The notes under the pieces were generated by a model, which ran no database searches, was not told the origin of the DNA, and was given only the letters and a program-made list of their open reading frames with translations. A DNA stretch of 51,937 bases from Io17-Chloro-G2 sp034428715 (GTDB lineage: Bacteria; Chloroflexota; Dehalococcoidia; Lucifugimonadales; UBA3495). Every line of letters starts with the position of its first letter. Positions within the stretch are counted from its first letter, which is position 1. Below are positions 26,006 through 34,387 of this stretch, piece by piece. The position numbers and the translations under genes were made by a program. The DNA is taken from positions 1 through 51,937 of the forward strand of contig DAOUHE010000103.1 in assembly GCA_034428715.1 (NCBI GenBank). Reading direction: 5' to 3'.

Positions 26006-27601
26006 CTATCCCCCGGTGTATCCCGGTCCCAACACCACCATGCCGGGGCGGGCGCCGGTGTGTTGGCCGCCGTTTACTACCGGGACCCCGTTGACCAGCA
26101 CGTATTCCACCCCCACGCAATACTGTTTGGGATTCTCGAAGGTGCCCTTTTCCCCAACCCTGTCCGGATCGAAGGCAACAACGTCGGCCCAGCATCCTTC
26201 CCGTAACAATCCGCGGTCCTGGCAGCGGAGCACTTGCGCGGGTAGGGAGGTCATCTTCCTAATAGCTTCTTCCAAGGACAACACGCCCTGTTCCCTCACG
26301 TAGGTCCCCAGCACCCGGCTATTGGTCCCGAAGCTGCGCGGATGCGGCAACCCGGAAGCTTCGGCGTTGAGAGCGCTTCCGTCCGAGGCAACCGATACCC
26401 ATGGATAACGCATCACCGTCCGAACGTCTTCCTCGGACATAGTGTGATATACACCACCGGGGAAGGCCCCATTTTCCACCACCAGATCAAAGCAAGTCTC
26501 CGCTGGGTCGGAGTCATTGCGCTGTCGGGCGATTTCCGCCACCGACTTCCCCTCATCGGGTTTGAGTGACTGCTTGGCCACCACGGACATGACGATGCCC
26601 TACCAGCCTCCGTGTTCGTGGATGTATTGGTCGAACTCGGGGTCCTCTTTTACCTTGTCGCGGTACTCCCGGCCGCGGAACCGGGGAATGGTTTCGGAGC
26701 GGGGCGCATCCTGGATCCAGCGGGGCATTAGGCGATGCCACGGGTGTTGCATGGCGGTATATGGGTATTGGTCGGCCGTTACCTCCAAACCTTCCGCCAT
26801 CGCTGACTGGATCATATCGATGACCCGCCAGATTTGCCCCCAATGATCCCGGCCTCGGATCTTCAGGTGATAGATATGGACGGGGATCCCCGACGAACGG
26901 GCGATCTGGAAGGTCTTGTCCAACTCGGTCCCCATGTCGAATCCCTCGCTTCCCACGTGGGTGCCGTAGTACCCTCCGTACTCGGCCGCCACCACCGCCA
27001 TCTCGATTAACTCGTCCACAAACTCAGGGCCGCCGGAATGCCACGCTGCCGAGAGACCAACGGCTCCTTGTTCCATTGCTTGCGTTACCAGGGACTTCAT
27101 CATTTGCAGCTCGTCGGGACCGGCGGCGCGGTTGTCGAAGCCCACCACCGCCCGTCTGATTTGCTGGGGCGCGACACTGGACGCGATGTTGATCGACGTA
27201 CCCTGCTGGATCAGCCGTTGAAAATAGCCGGTGAAGTCGGACCAAGTTACTTCGACGCCATACCTAAGCCGTTGCTCCTCCCGGTATTCGCCGGCGGCGG
27301 GGCCTACAACCGGCCCGACGCTGTTGCTTTCCCCGATGACATCCAGAGTTACACCCTGGCGCACCTTACTCTGGGCGTCTCCGTCGGCCAAAACAGTCAC
27401 GTCGCTGTGGGTGTGGAGGTCGATGAAGCCTGGACATACCACCAGCCCGCTGGCGTCGATGATCCTATCCGCCTCAGAGCCGGCAATCCTGCCGACCCGG
27501 GCGATCCTTCCGCCTCGAATACCAACGTCCGAGTAAAACCAGGGGTTGCCGGCGCCATCCACAACCCTTCCGCCGAGGATAGCAACGTCGTATACTGCCA
27601 T
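26006..27601 (-). pseudogene. N-acyl-D-amino-acid deacylase (D-aminoacylase) with in-frame amber stop
   Basis: An amidohydrolase-superfamily enzyme of about 531 residues. The N-terminal part has YDVAILGGRVVDGAGNP, the metal motif GFIDLHTHSD, and YHLKIRGRDHWGQ. The C-terminal part continues in the same frame with VASDGSALNAEASGLPHPRSFGTNSRVLG and ADVVAFDPDRVGEKGTFENPKQY. A single TAG at 26600-26602 splits HEHGGW from GIVMSVVAKQ, one substitution away from a sense codon (GAG or AAG). Frame is otherwise intact, so the break is recent or is read through at low level. These enzymes free D-amino acids from N-acyl forms. A good ribosome site (GGAGGGGG) precedes the ATG. Two separately made halves are unlikely to fold. 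Confidence 0.85.
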
Positions 27602-27752
27602 GACTGCCCCCTCCTGGCTAGAGTGCTATGCCAGTGGTCTATGCCGCGGTACCGGTAGTGTAAATCACAGTGTGGCGATAGGCCAGCGTGATCGGCTTGA
27701 ATGAAGATATCCCCGGCGGATATGACTACACAGTTAATTGGAGGAGATGTAT

Positions 27753-28823
27753 ATGAAATTCGGATTGATGTACGAAATACAGATACCCGAGCCCCACTAT
27801 CCAGGGATTGAGCAAGATCGCTACAAGCAGGTCTTGGCCCAAGTGGAGTTAGCCGACCAGGTGGGTTTTGATTATGTCTGGACGGTGGAGCACCACTTTC
27901 TCAATGAGTTTTCCCACTGTTCGGCTCCCGAGGTGCTCTACGGAGCCATCTCCCAACGCACCAAGCGCATTCGCATCGGACACGCAGTGGCCTTGCTGCC
28001 CAGCCAGTACAACCATCCGGTGCGGGTGGCCGAACGAGCCGCGGTATTGGACATTCTCAGCGATGGACGCATGGACCTGGGCACCGGCCGCTCAACGACG
28101 CTAATCGAGATGGACGGATTCGAGGTCAACCCCGAGGAAACCAAGGCCCAGTGGGAAGAAGCGGTCTCCATCATCCCGCGCATGTGGACCGAGGATCCTT
28201 TTTCCCATGAGGGCCGGTTTTTCAACATACCAGCCCGGTCGGTGATCCCGAAGCCAGTGCAACAACCCCATCCCCCGATGTGGGTGGCCTGTAGCCAGCC
28301 CGATAGCTTCCGCGCCGCCGGCGAAATGGGGTTGGGGGTACTTTGCTTCAACCTGGCCGGGTACGATCAAATGAAAGAAAGGGTGGATATGTACCGGGAG
28401 GGCCTGAAACACGCCCACCCCGTGGGGCAATTCGTCAACGACCAAGTAGCAGCGCTGTGCTTGATCCACTGTGCCGAAGACGACGAAGAGGCCCGGGCGG
28501 TGGCTGCGCCCGAAGGACTATGGTTCGTCAATAAGGCCGAACAGTTGTATCAGCCTTGGCAAGGCCGGGACGTTCCCGATTCCTATAAATATGCCGTTAA
28601 CGCCGTGGAGCAGGAACGGGTAGACAAGACGGCCCAGGACCACCTAGACTCTGGCGCCTTCGCAATGGGAAACCCGGACACGGTTACCCAAGTCATGCGG
28701 AAATACCAGGAAACAGGCGTGGACCAAGTCCTATGCTTCATGCAGATGGGCAACTTGGATCACTTCCGAATCATGGAATCGATCAAGCTATTCGGCCGCC
28801 AGGTGATCCCGTATTTCCAATAG
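27753..28823 (+). CDS. LLM-class flavin-dependent oxidoreductase (356 aa)
   Basis: A luciferase-like monooxygenase-fold protein: MKFGLMYEIQIPEPHYPGIEQDRYKQVLAQVELADQVGFDYVWTVEHHFLNEFSHCSAPEVLYGAISQRTKRIRIGHAVALLP, and DILSDGRMDLGTGRSTTLIEMDGFEVNP. The EHHF segment and the DGR-x-DLG-x-GRS loop are typical of FMN-using members. ATG 27753 is chosen over the upstream TTG and ATG because GGAGGAG ends six bases before it. It is divergent from the D-aminoacylase and followed by the broken metallo-beta-lactamase gene. It is related to, but clearly different from, the paralogues at 38155 and 41656. Substrate unknown. Confidence 0.9.
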   Translation: MKFGLMYEIQIPEPHYPGIEQDRYKQVLAQVELADQVGFDYVWTVEHHFLNEFSHCSAPEVLYGAISQRTKRIRIGHAVALLPSQYNHPVRVAERAAVLDILSDGRMDLGTGRSTTLIEMDGFEVNPEETKAQWEEAVSIIPRMWTEDPFSHEGRFFNIPARSVIPKPVQQPHPPMWVACSQPDSFRAAGEMGLGVLCFNLAGYDQMKERVDMYREGLKHAHPVGQFVNDQVAALCLIHCAEDDEEARAVAAPEGLWFVNKAEQLYQPWQGRDVPDSYKYAVNAVEQERVDKTAQDHLDSGAFAMGNPDTVTQVMRKYQETGVDQVLCFMQMGNLDHFRIMESIKLFGRQVIPYFQ

Positions 28824-28935
28824 CTAGGGGATTTCGATTGGTTCCTATCAATCGGACACTTATGCTCTCGTGCCTAGTATATTGGCAGTGAGAGCCGGGG
28901 CCTCTCGTTAAAATAAGTCTGCCGAGGTGCCAACG

Positions 28936-29828
28936 ATGCCCATACCCTCTTGGAAGTCGGGGTTGCAAGAAATAGCGGCGAACGTATTCGCCCACATACA
29001 TAGCGGGGTAGGATGGGATATCTGCAACTCCGGCTTCATAGTTGGCGACGATGGGGTAATGATCATCGATGCCATGATGGTAGCCAGTATGGTACATCCA
29101 TACCTGAAAGAGATACGCAAAGTCACTGATAAGCCCATCAGATATGTGGTCAACACCCAGCATCATGTGGATCATTCCTTCGGCAACCAGTTCTACCTTC
29201 CGACAGAGATCGTTTCCCACCTCGGCTGCCGGGAAGCTTTGATAACCAGGGGCGCTGATCTGGAAATGTTGAGCCAACGATGGCCCCAGTACAGAGACGA
29301 CTGGGCTCAGGCGAGGCTGACTCCCGCCAGCATCACATACCAGGGATAAAATGGTCGTACACCTGGGTGACCGGGTAATCGAACTGTTGCATCCGGGCCC
29401 TGCCCACACTTCCTGCCCACACTTATGGAGACACCCTGGTATTCCTACCCCAGGAGAAGGTGCTGTTCACGGGAGACGTTGCTTTTCACTATCTAACACC
29501 CCTAGCGGCCGACGGACACTTGAGCAACTGGATTCGGGTGGCCAACGGCATCCTGAATCATTTGGATGCCACCACGCTGATGCCGGGACATGGCCCCGTG
29601 AGCGGCAAGGAGGTGGTAAGCAAGACCTTGAAGTACCTCCGTCTGGTAAAGCGGACGTCTCGCTTACATTTTCAACGGGGCGCGAGCGTCGAGGATGCTA
29701 GCCGTGCCGTGCGCTTGGGAGAATTTGCCGATTGGGTGGAGCCGGAACGGGTCACGCGCAATGTTCAGCGCTTGTACCAGGAATTCCGGGGCGAGTTACC
29801 AAGGGCACGGGCGATGAGCTTCAGGTAG
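28936..29828 (+). pseudogene. Metallo-beta-lactamase-fold hydrolase with two frameshifts
   Basis: The first piece (to 29349) encodes VGWDICNSGFIVGDDGVMIIDAMM and NTQHHVDHSFGNQFYLP. A single extra base near 29344 moves the frame to DKMVVHLGDRVIELLHPGPAHT. Then a perfect 13-bp tandem duplication (CCTGCCCACACTT twice, at about 29399-29424) moves it again to YGDTLVFLPQEKVLFTGDVAFHYL, LMPGHGPVSG and the C-terminus at 29828. Removing both restores one protein of about 290 residues of the SoxH/quinoprotein-relay type. The zinc motif H-x-H-x-D-H reads Q-H-H-V-D-H, so the first ligand is also lost. GAGGTG precedes the ATG. Confidence 0.85.
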
Positions 29829-29868
29829 TCATTTCGTTAGAGATAGATAGATTCGTGTCATCTCTGAT

Positions 29869-29977
29869 GTCATGCTGAGGAGCGCAGCGACGAAGCATTT
29901 GGGGAGGGGTCACTCCCAACCACCCCAGACCCTTCGCGGAGTTTATCCTGAGCGCAGCCGAAGGGCTCAGAATGACA
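29869..29977 (+). repeat. Family-2 interspersed repeat, copy 2 (109 bp)
   Basis: It begins TGTCATGCTGAGGAGCGCAG and ends GGGCTCAGAATGACA, an imperfect terminal inverted repeat. It matches the reverse complement of the element at 343-452, 29 kb away. It lies between the broken metallo-beta-lactamase gene and the ThDP enzyme gene, about 50 bp before the ribosome site of the latter, and could form a hairpin in the leader of that transcript. Confidence 0.8.
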
Positions 29978-30025
29978 TTTCACACACGTTCATTGAGATT
30001 AATAGCTTGTTAAGGAGAGGCAACC

Positions 30026-31747
30026 ATGAAAACCAGGCAAATTACGGCCAACGCGTCCCATCTGATAGTCGAGCAACTCGCGGCATCGGGGGTCAAATAC
30101 GTCTTCAACAATTCAGGGTCGCGCGAAGCCCTGTTCTTCAACGAACTCCATTCGCGCGCTGATATCCATGGCATCCTGGGACTTCACGAAGGCGCGGTTA
30201 CCGCCATGGCCGGGGGATACACCCAGGCCAACCTGGCGCCCGGCGTCATGGTGGTTCACCTGGGAGCGGGACTCGCCCAATGTATGGGACAGCTGATCAA
30301 CGTCTGGACGGGTAGCTTGCCGGTGGTTGTGATCACCTTCGCCGGCGACACCGGCAGCTTTGCGGATAGGATAAGCCTAGACCTGAGCCATAACGCAGGC
30401 CCGACCGCCATCAGCGCCCCTATGACCAAGGCCAGCTGGACGGTCATCGAACCTGAGGGATTGCCGGCTGCCATCGAGCGCGCCCTTCGGGTTGCCATGA
30501 CTCCGCCTGTCGGCCCAGTCCACCTCGCCATCTACGATAGGATGCTTGGCCCTGACATGGTCACCGCGAACATTATCGAAGGCGATCTGCCAGAGATTCG
30601 CACAGGCTATCCGTCCGACGCCGACATAGAGCAAATCGCCCAAGCTCTTCGCGATGCCAAACGCCCTCTCCTGTACGTTGGCGACGGTATCTGGAAAAGT
30701 GGCGCCAGCGCCGAAGTAACGGCCCTCGCCGAGCGCTTTGGCATTCCCGTCGTGGGCGAGTTGAACGGCGTCTCCATCAAACACCCGCTCCATTGTGGCG
30801 GCCGCCGCCTTGAGCAGGCGGGAGCCATCGACCCCGACCTCATCCTCTGTTTCGGCGTGCGGCACAACGGCGCTGGCACCGCCGACGACTATTCGGCCTT
30901 CTTTAACGCCGAGCGCATTATCGCCGTAGGGTCAGACGTCGAGAATCTCGAGAATATCCCCGGCCTGGACCTAGCCGTCCTCGCCGACGAAAAGCGCACG
31001 GCACAGCGCCTACTCGAACTGAGCGACACCTCATCGGATGATCTCGCAGACCGCCGCGCGTGGGCAAGGGAAGAAGCCGCCTCCCTGCGCGCCCAACGGC
31101 GGGACGCCGCGCGTTCAGTGGCCCAACAGCCGGGCAAAGTGCGTCCGTACCTACTCGCCGACGCCCTCGATCAATCCCTCGAAAGATTAGGCGGCGGCCT
31201 GGTAACCATCGAACAGTTCGCCGTCGCCCAAGACATTCTTGAGAACACCGGCGATTCTGGAAACAACGAATACATCAGACCGGCCGGAGGCTCGGAAGGC
31301 TACGGAATGGGCGCCACCATCGGAGCGAAGCTCGGTGCTCCCGATAAACCGGTCGTCGGTCTCGTAGGCGACGGATCTCTTTACTATTCAGACTCCGCCC
31401 TCTGGACGGCGGCCAGCCACAACATCCCGGTGCTCTACGTGATCTCCAACAACGGGGCCTATGGCATCGTGGCAGGGGCCTTTGGCGGCGCGGAGGCCAA
31501 CATGAAACAAACCGGCGAATACAGGGGGGTGGTCCTCGATAACATAGACCCGGTCAAACTCGCCGAAGGCTTCGGCGTCGAGGCCATGGACGCCACCGAT
31601 GAATCAAATATCGCCGGCGCCATCGAACACGGTCTAAAAATAGTGGAGGAAGAGAGGCGGCCTTTCCTATTAAACGTCCATCTCCCCCTGGGCCTGCCCA
31701 CCGGTGGCCGCCCCGGAGCGCCGTATAGCCTCAGAGACGACGCGTGA
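30026..31747 (+). CDS. ThDP-dependent decarboxylase/ligase, ILV-type
   Basis: A 573-residue ThDP enzyme with the full canonical set: proton-relay E55 in LGLHEGAVTAMAGGYTQ, the central domain (RPLLYVGDGIWKSGASAEVTALAERFGIPVVGE), and the metal/ThDP motif VGDGSLYYSDSALWTAASHNIPVLYVISNNGAYG. The mix resembles benzoylformate decarboxylase and acetolactate-synthase-like proteins; the oxoacid cannot be named. AAGGAGAGGC precedes the ATG. It is first in a plus-strand set with a second ThDP enzyme (320 bp downstream, with a family-1 element between) and a molybdenum hydroxylase subunit. Unlike the minus-strand ThDP enzyme it keeps all catalytic landmarks. Confidence 0.88.
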   Translation: MKTRQITANASHLIVEQLAASGVKYVFNNSGSREALFFNELHSRADIHGILGLHEGAVTAMAGGYTQANLAPGVMVVHLGAGLAQCMGQLINVWTGSLPVVVITFAGDTGSFADRISLDLSHNAGPTAISAPMTKASWTVIEPEGLPAAIERALRVAMTPPVGPVHLAIYDRMLGPDMVTANIIEGDLPEIRTGYPSDADIEQIAQALRDAKRPLLYVGDGIWKSGASAEVTALAERFGIPVVGELNGVSIKHPLHCGGRRLEQAGAIDPDLILCFGVRHNGAGTADDYSAFFNAERIIAVGSDVENLENIPGLDLAVLADEKRTAQRLLELSDTSSDDLADRRAWAREEAASLRAQRRDAARSVAQQPGKVRPYLLADALDQSLERLGGGLVTIEQFAVAQDILENTGDSGNNEYIRPAGGSEGYGMGATIGAKLGAPDKPVVGLVGDGSLYYSDSALWTAASHNIPVLYVISNNGAYGIVAGAFGGAEANMKQTGEYRGVVLDNIDPVKLAEGFGVEAMDATDESNIAGAIEHGLKIVEEERRPFLLNVHLPLGLPTGGRPGAPYSLRDDA

Positions 31748-31756
31748 GGTATTTAC

Positions 31757-31922
31757 TGAGCCTTGCAGAGACCACTAAACCCGCCGACAGCCAGAACTAT
31801 AAGGTTAAATCCCCCCAACCCCTCCCTTCGCGAAAGGGGGGCCAGTTCTCCCCCTTTTGCGAAAGGGGGATTTCCACTCTGGGCTGGTTTCTCGTGGCGT
31901 TCAGCAATTGATGCAAGGCTCA
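31757..31922 (+). repeat. Family-1 MITE-like element, copy B
   Basis: A 166-bp copy with near-perfect terminal inverted repeats TGAGCCTTGCA and TGCAAGGCTCA. The centre holds nested palindromes: AAATCCCCCC and a CCTTTCGCGAAAGG-like fold, then TTTTGCGAAAGGGGGATTTC. It starts 9 bp after the ThDP enzyme stop codon, so its hairpin may act as a transcription end or mRNA stabiliser. Confidence 0.88.
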
Positions 31923-32066
31923 GCAAGATAGGTGGAAAACACAAGGGGCAACTATGGCCCAGGGTAAGGTTGGATTGGCCACCGACTCGGCCAACTAGAT
32001 GCTACCAGCGCGGCAATCCCGCGTTTCAACTTGCCCGGGTTCATATCTGGAAAAGCGGAGAATTTT

Positions 32067-33839
32067 ATGACTCAAGAAACACTTGGGAACTACGAAGCTA
32101 GCTGGGGCCAGTATGGGGCCGACGAGTGGTCCGATGCCATGGTGGCCTCGATGAAACTGGGCGGCGTCGACAACCTCTTCTTTGTTTCCGGTTCAGAGAT
32201 CGCTTTCTGGCAGGAGTCTATAGCCAAAGCCAAGGAAAGGGAGTGGCCGGCCCCTCGTCTGGTTACGGTAACCCATGAGGGCGTCGCCCTAAATGCCGCC
32301 GCGGGCGATGCCATGGTGTCGGGTAAACCATCGGCCACAGCCGTCCACGTGGACGTGGGCACCTTGAACTACGGCGCCGCCATCCACACAGTCTGGCGTG
32401 GCTCGTATCCAGTGCTGATGACCGCCGGGACAGGTCCTCGCGCCTTTCCCGGCTCCATGACCGGAGGAAGAAATAGCCCGGTCCAGTGGGTGCAGGAACC
32501 CAGGGACCAGGGCGAGATTGTGCGCCAATACACCAAAGTGGACCACCGCCTGGAACATCAGGACAATCCCGGCCTAATGATCAGCCGGCTGCTTCAGCTA
32601 GCAATGAGCGAACCCAAGGGGCCGGTATACCTTTCGGTCCCGAGAGAGACGGCCATGCTGCCCCTGCCCGGCGTAACCCGCTTCCCCACCAGCGACGAGA
32701 TGGGATTGGCGCGGCCGGCGTGGCCCGACCCCGCCGACGCCCGCCGGGCGGCCGAATGGCTGATCAAAGCCGACAATCCGCTGCTGTGCCTGGCCAAGTC
32801 CGGGCGCAACACTGAATCCGTCGAGCACGTTGTCCGGCTGGCGGAACTGCTGGCCCTTCCGGTAGCCGAGAGCCACACAGACCGGCTCAACTTTCCCACG
32901 ACCCATCCTCTGTTTGGAACCGGCCCCCTTCCTCAGGACGCCGATGCCCTGCTGGTCATGGAGTCTCCGATACCATACAGTCCGGGTATCGACTCGCCCA
33001 AGTCCGGCGCCAAGACCATTTGGGTGGACGTGGACCCGGTCTATTCCCGCTTCAAGACCATGGAGCACCGCGCCGACCTGTGGCTGCCGGTTTCTACCTC
33101 GGGAGCGGCACAAGCCATATACGAGGCAGCTACCAGCATGCTCACAGTTGGCGATATCTCCCGCATCGCCGACCGGCGCGCCCGGTTGGAGGAACGAAAA
33201 CGAGCTCAGGTGGCCGCCGCCGAACAGGAGGCGCTCAACGCCGGGCAGCGCCGGCCCATCCACCCCCGTTGGGTGGCCTACCAACTGGGGCAAATCCTAA
33301 AGCCTGATACCATCCTGCTGGACGACGCCTTGAGCAACGCTCCATTCGTTCAGACCTATAGAGAGCGGAACCAGCCCGGCACCTACTTCAAAAGCGGCGG
33401 CAGCAGCGGCGGCTGGGGCAGCGGCGCCGCCTTCGGGGCCAAATTGGCCCGGCCCCAAAGCGACGTGATCTTGGCCACCGGCGACGGATATTTCATGTTT
33501 GGCACACCGATGGCCGCCCTTTGGGCCGCGGCGCATCACGGCGCTCCTTTCCTGTCGGTGGTCTTCGTTAATCGCTCCTACAGCACCGGAACCCGTGGTC
33601 TGAAGGGCACCTACCCTGAGGGGTCGGCGGCGAGTGCAGGCAACTACGAAGGCGGACTTTTCGATCCGCCGCCCGACTTTGCCAAGATGGCCGAAGCCGC
33701 CAATAGCTACGGCGAAAAGGTCGATGCACCCGAGGACGTGGGCCCGGCCCTGCGCAGAGGCCTGGCCCACGTCCGTAACGGCACCCCCGCGGTGCTGGCG
33801 GTAATGCTGCCCACTCTGGTTGAGGAGATGAGCCTGTAA
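32067..33839 (+). CDS. ThDP-dependent enzyme, acetolactate-synthase-like
   Basis: A 590-residue ThDP enzyme. The PYR domain shows GVDNLFFVSGSEIAFWQESI and the relay glutamate E71 in VTHEGVALNAAAGDAM. The central domain has NPLLCLAKSGRNTESVEHVVRLAELLALPV. The PP domain has ATGDGYFMFGTPMAALWAAAHHGAPFLSVVFVNRSYSTGTRG, with N-R where many relatives have N-N. ATG 32067 is chosen because GCGGAG lies just upstream; the frame is open to 32031 without a better start. The gene is followed by a thiolase relic and the second molybdenum hydroxylase subunit. Oxoacid substrate unknown. Confidence 0.87.
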   Translation: MTQETLGNYEASWGQYGADEWSDAMVASMKLGGVDNLFFVSGSEIAFWQESIAKAKEREWPAPRLVTVTHEGVALNAAAGDAMVSGKPSATAVHVDVGTLNYGAAIHTVWRGSYPVLMTAGTGPRAFPGSMTGGRNSPVQWVQEPRDQGEIVRQYTKVDHRLEHQDNPGLMISRLLQLAMSEPKGPVYLSVPRETAMLPLPGVTRFPTSDEMGLARPAWPDPADARRAAEWLIKADNPLLCLAKSGRNTESVEHVVRLAELLALPVAESHTDRLNFPTTHPLFGTGPLPQDADALLVMESPIPYSPGIDSPKSGAKTIWVDVDPVYSRFKTMEHRADLWLPVSTSGAAQAIYEAATSMLTVGDISRIADRRARLEERKRAQVAAAEQEALNAGQRRPIHPRWVAYQLGQILKPDTILLDDALSNAPFVQTYRERNQPGTYFKSGGSSGGWGSGAAFGAKLARPQSDVILATGDGYFMFGTPMAALWAAAHHGAPFLSVVFVNRSYSTGTRGLKGTYPEGSAASAGNYEGGLFDPPPDFAKMAEAANSYGEKVDAPEDVGPALRRGLAHVRNGTPAVLAVMLPTLVEEMSL

Positions 33840-33877
33840 CCACACCGTGGCCGTGTGACAATTCCCGTCTCTTTCGG

Positions 33878-34123
33878 TCATAAATACCGGGTTATTTGAT
33901 GGGTAACGTCCCCGGAGTAATCGGCGCCGACAACTGCCCGCATGGTCGCGGAATTCCCCTTGCCGCGCCGGGTGGTGACTACGCCCGAACCGTACCGTTG
34001 CTTGGAGTGCCCATTAACAGAACGATAAACAACGACACTTTTGGCCATAGCCGAGGATGCGGCCATGGCGGCTTGCGCCACCGACCCGCAGGGCATTATC
34101 GAAATGCGGTTCACAGGCGTCAA
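33878..34123 (-). pseudogene. Thiolase / lipid-transfer-protein-like gene fragment
   Basis: The minus strand reads CGSVAQAAMAASSAMAKSVVVYRSVNGHSKQRYGSG, which matches the active-site region of thiolase-fold lipid-transfer proteins (pattern CG.VA.AAMA...ADTVVVYRA.NGRS..R.G). The match ends after about 40 residues and what follows is unrelated. Upstream, to about 34330, only stop-broken remnants are seen. The two flanking intact genes run the other way, so this is an old remnant of a gene on the opposite strand. No other gene lies in 33840-34387. Confidence 0.55.
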
Positions 34124-34387
34124 TCAAGTTCAACTGTGGCACGTACTGGGGTGAAGCAGATTATGGAGCCCATGGGTTGAATCATGGGGACGCGGTAACC
34201 ACCTTCTCGTGGCCTTACAAAGGGCACATCGGCCTGGTAGAACGGGGCCTTCGTCGTTGGCCGGATTCTTTACTCGGTTGTGTATTCCGGTCATTGCACC
34301 ACGGAACCTTTCGTTGCCGGCCTAGCTGTATAATACGGTTTGACCGGTGATTCAAATTTCTGTAATACCTTTGCTTGGAGAAAAAGT

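Noticed and set aside
26600..26602. TAG in the D-aminoacylase as a pyrrolysine codon
   Set aside because: No pyl genes are visible, the position is not an active-site residue in the family, and a one-base nonsense mutation is simpler.
29872..30162. Frame across the family-2 repeat into the ThDP gene
   Set aside because: It is read from repeat DNA and then out of frame with the ThDP protein.
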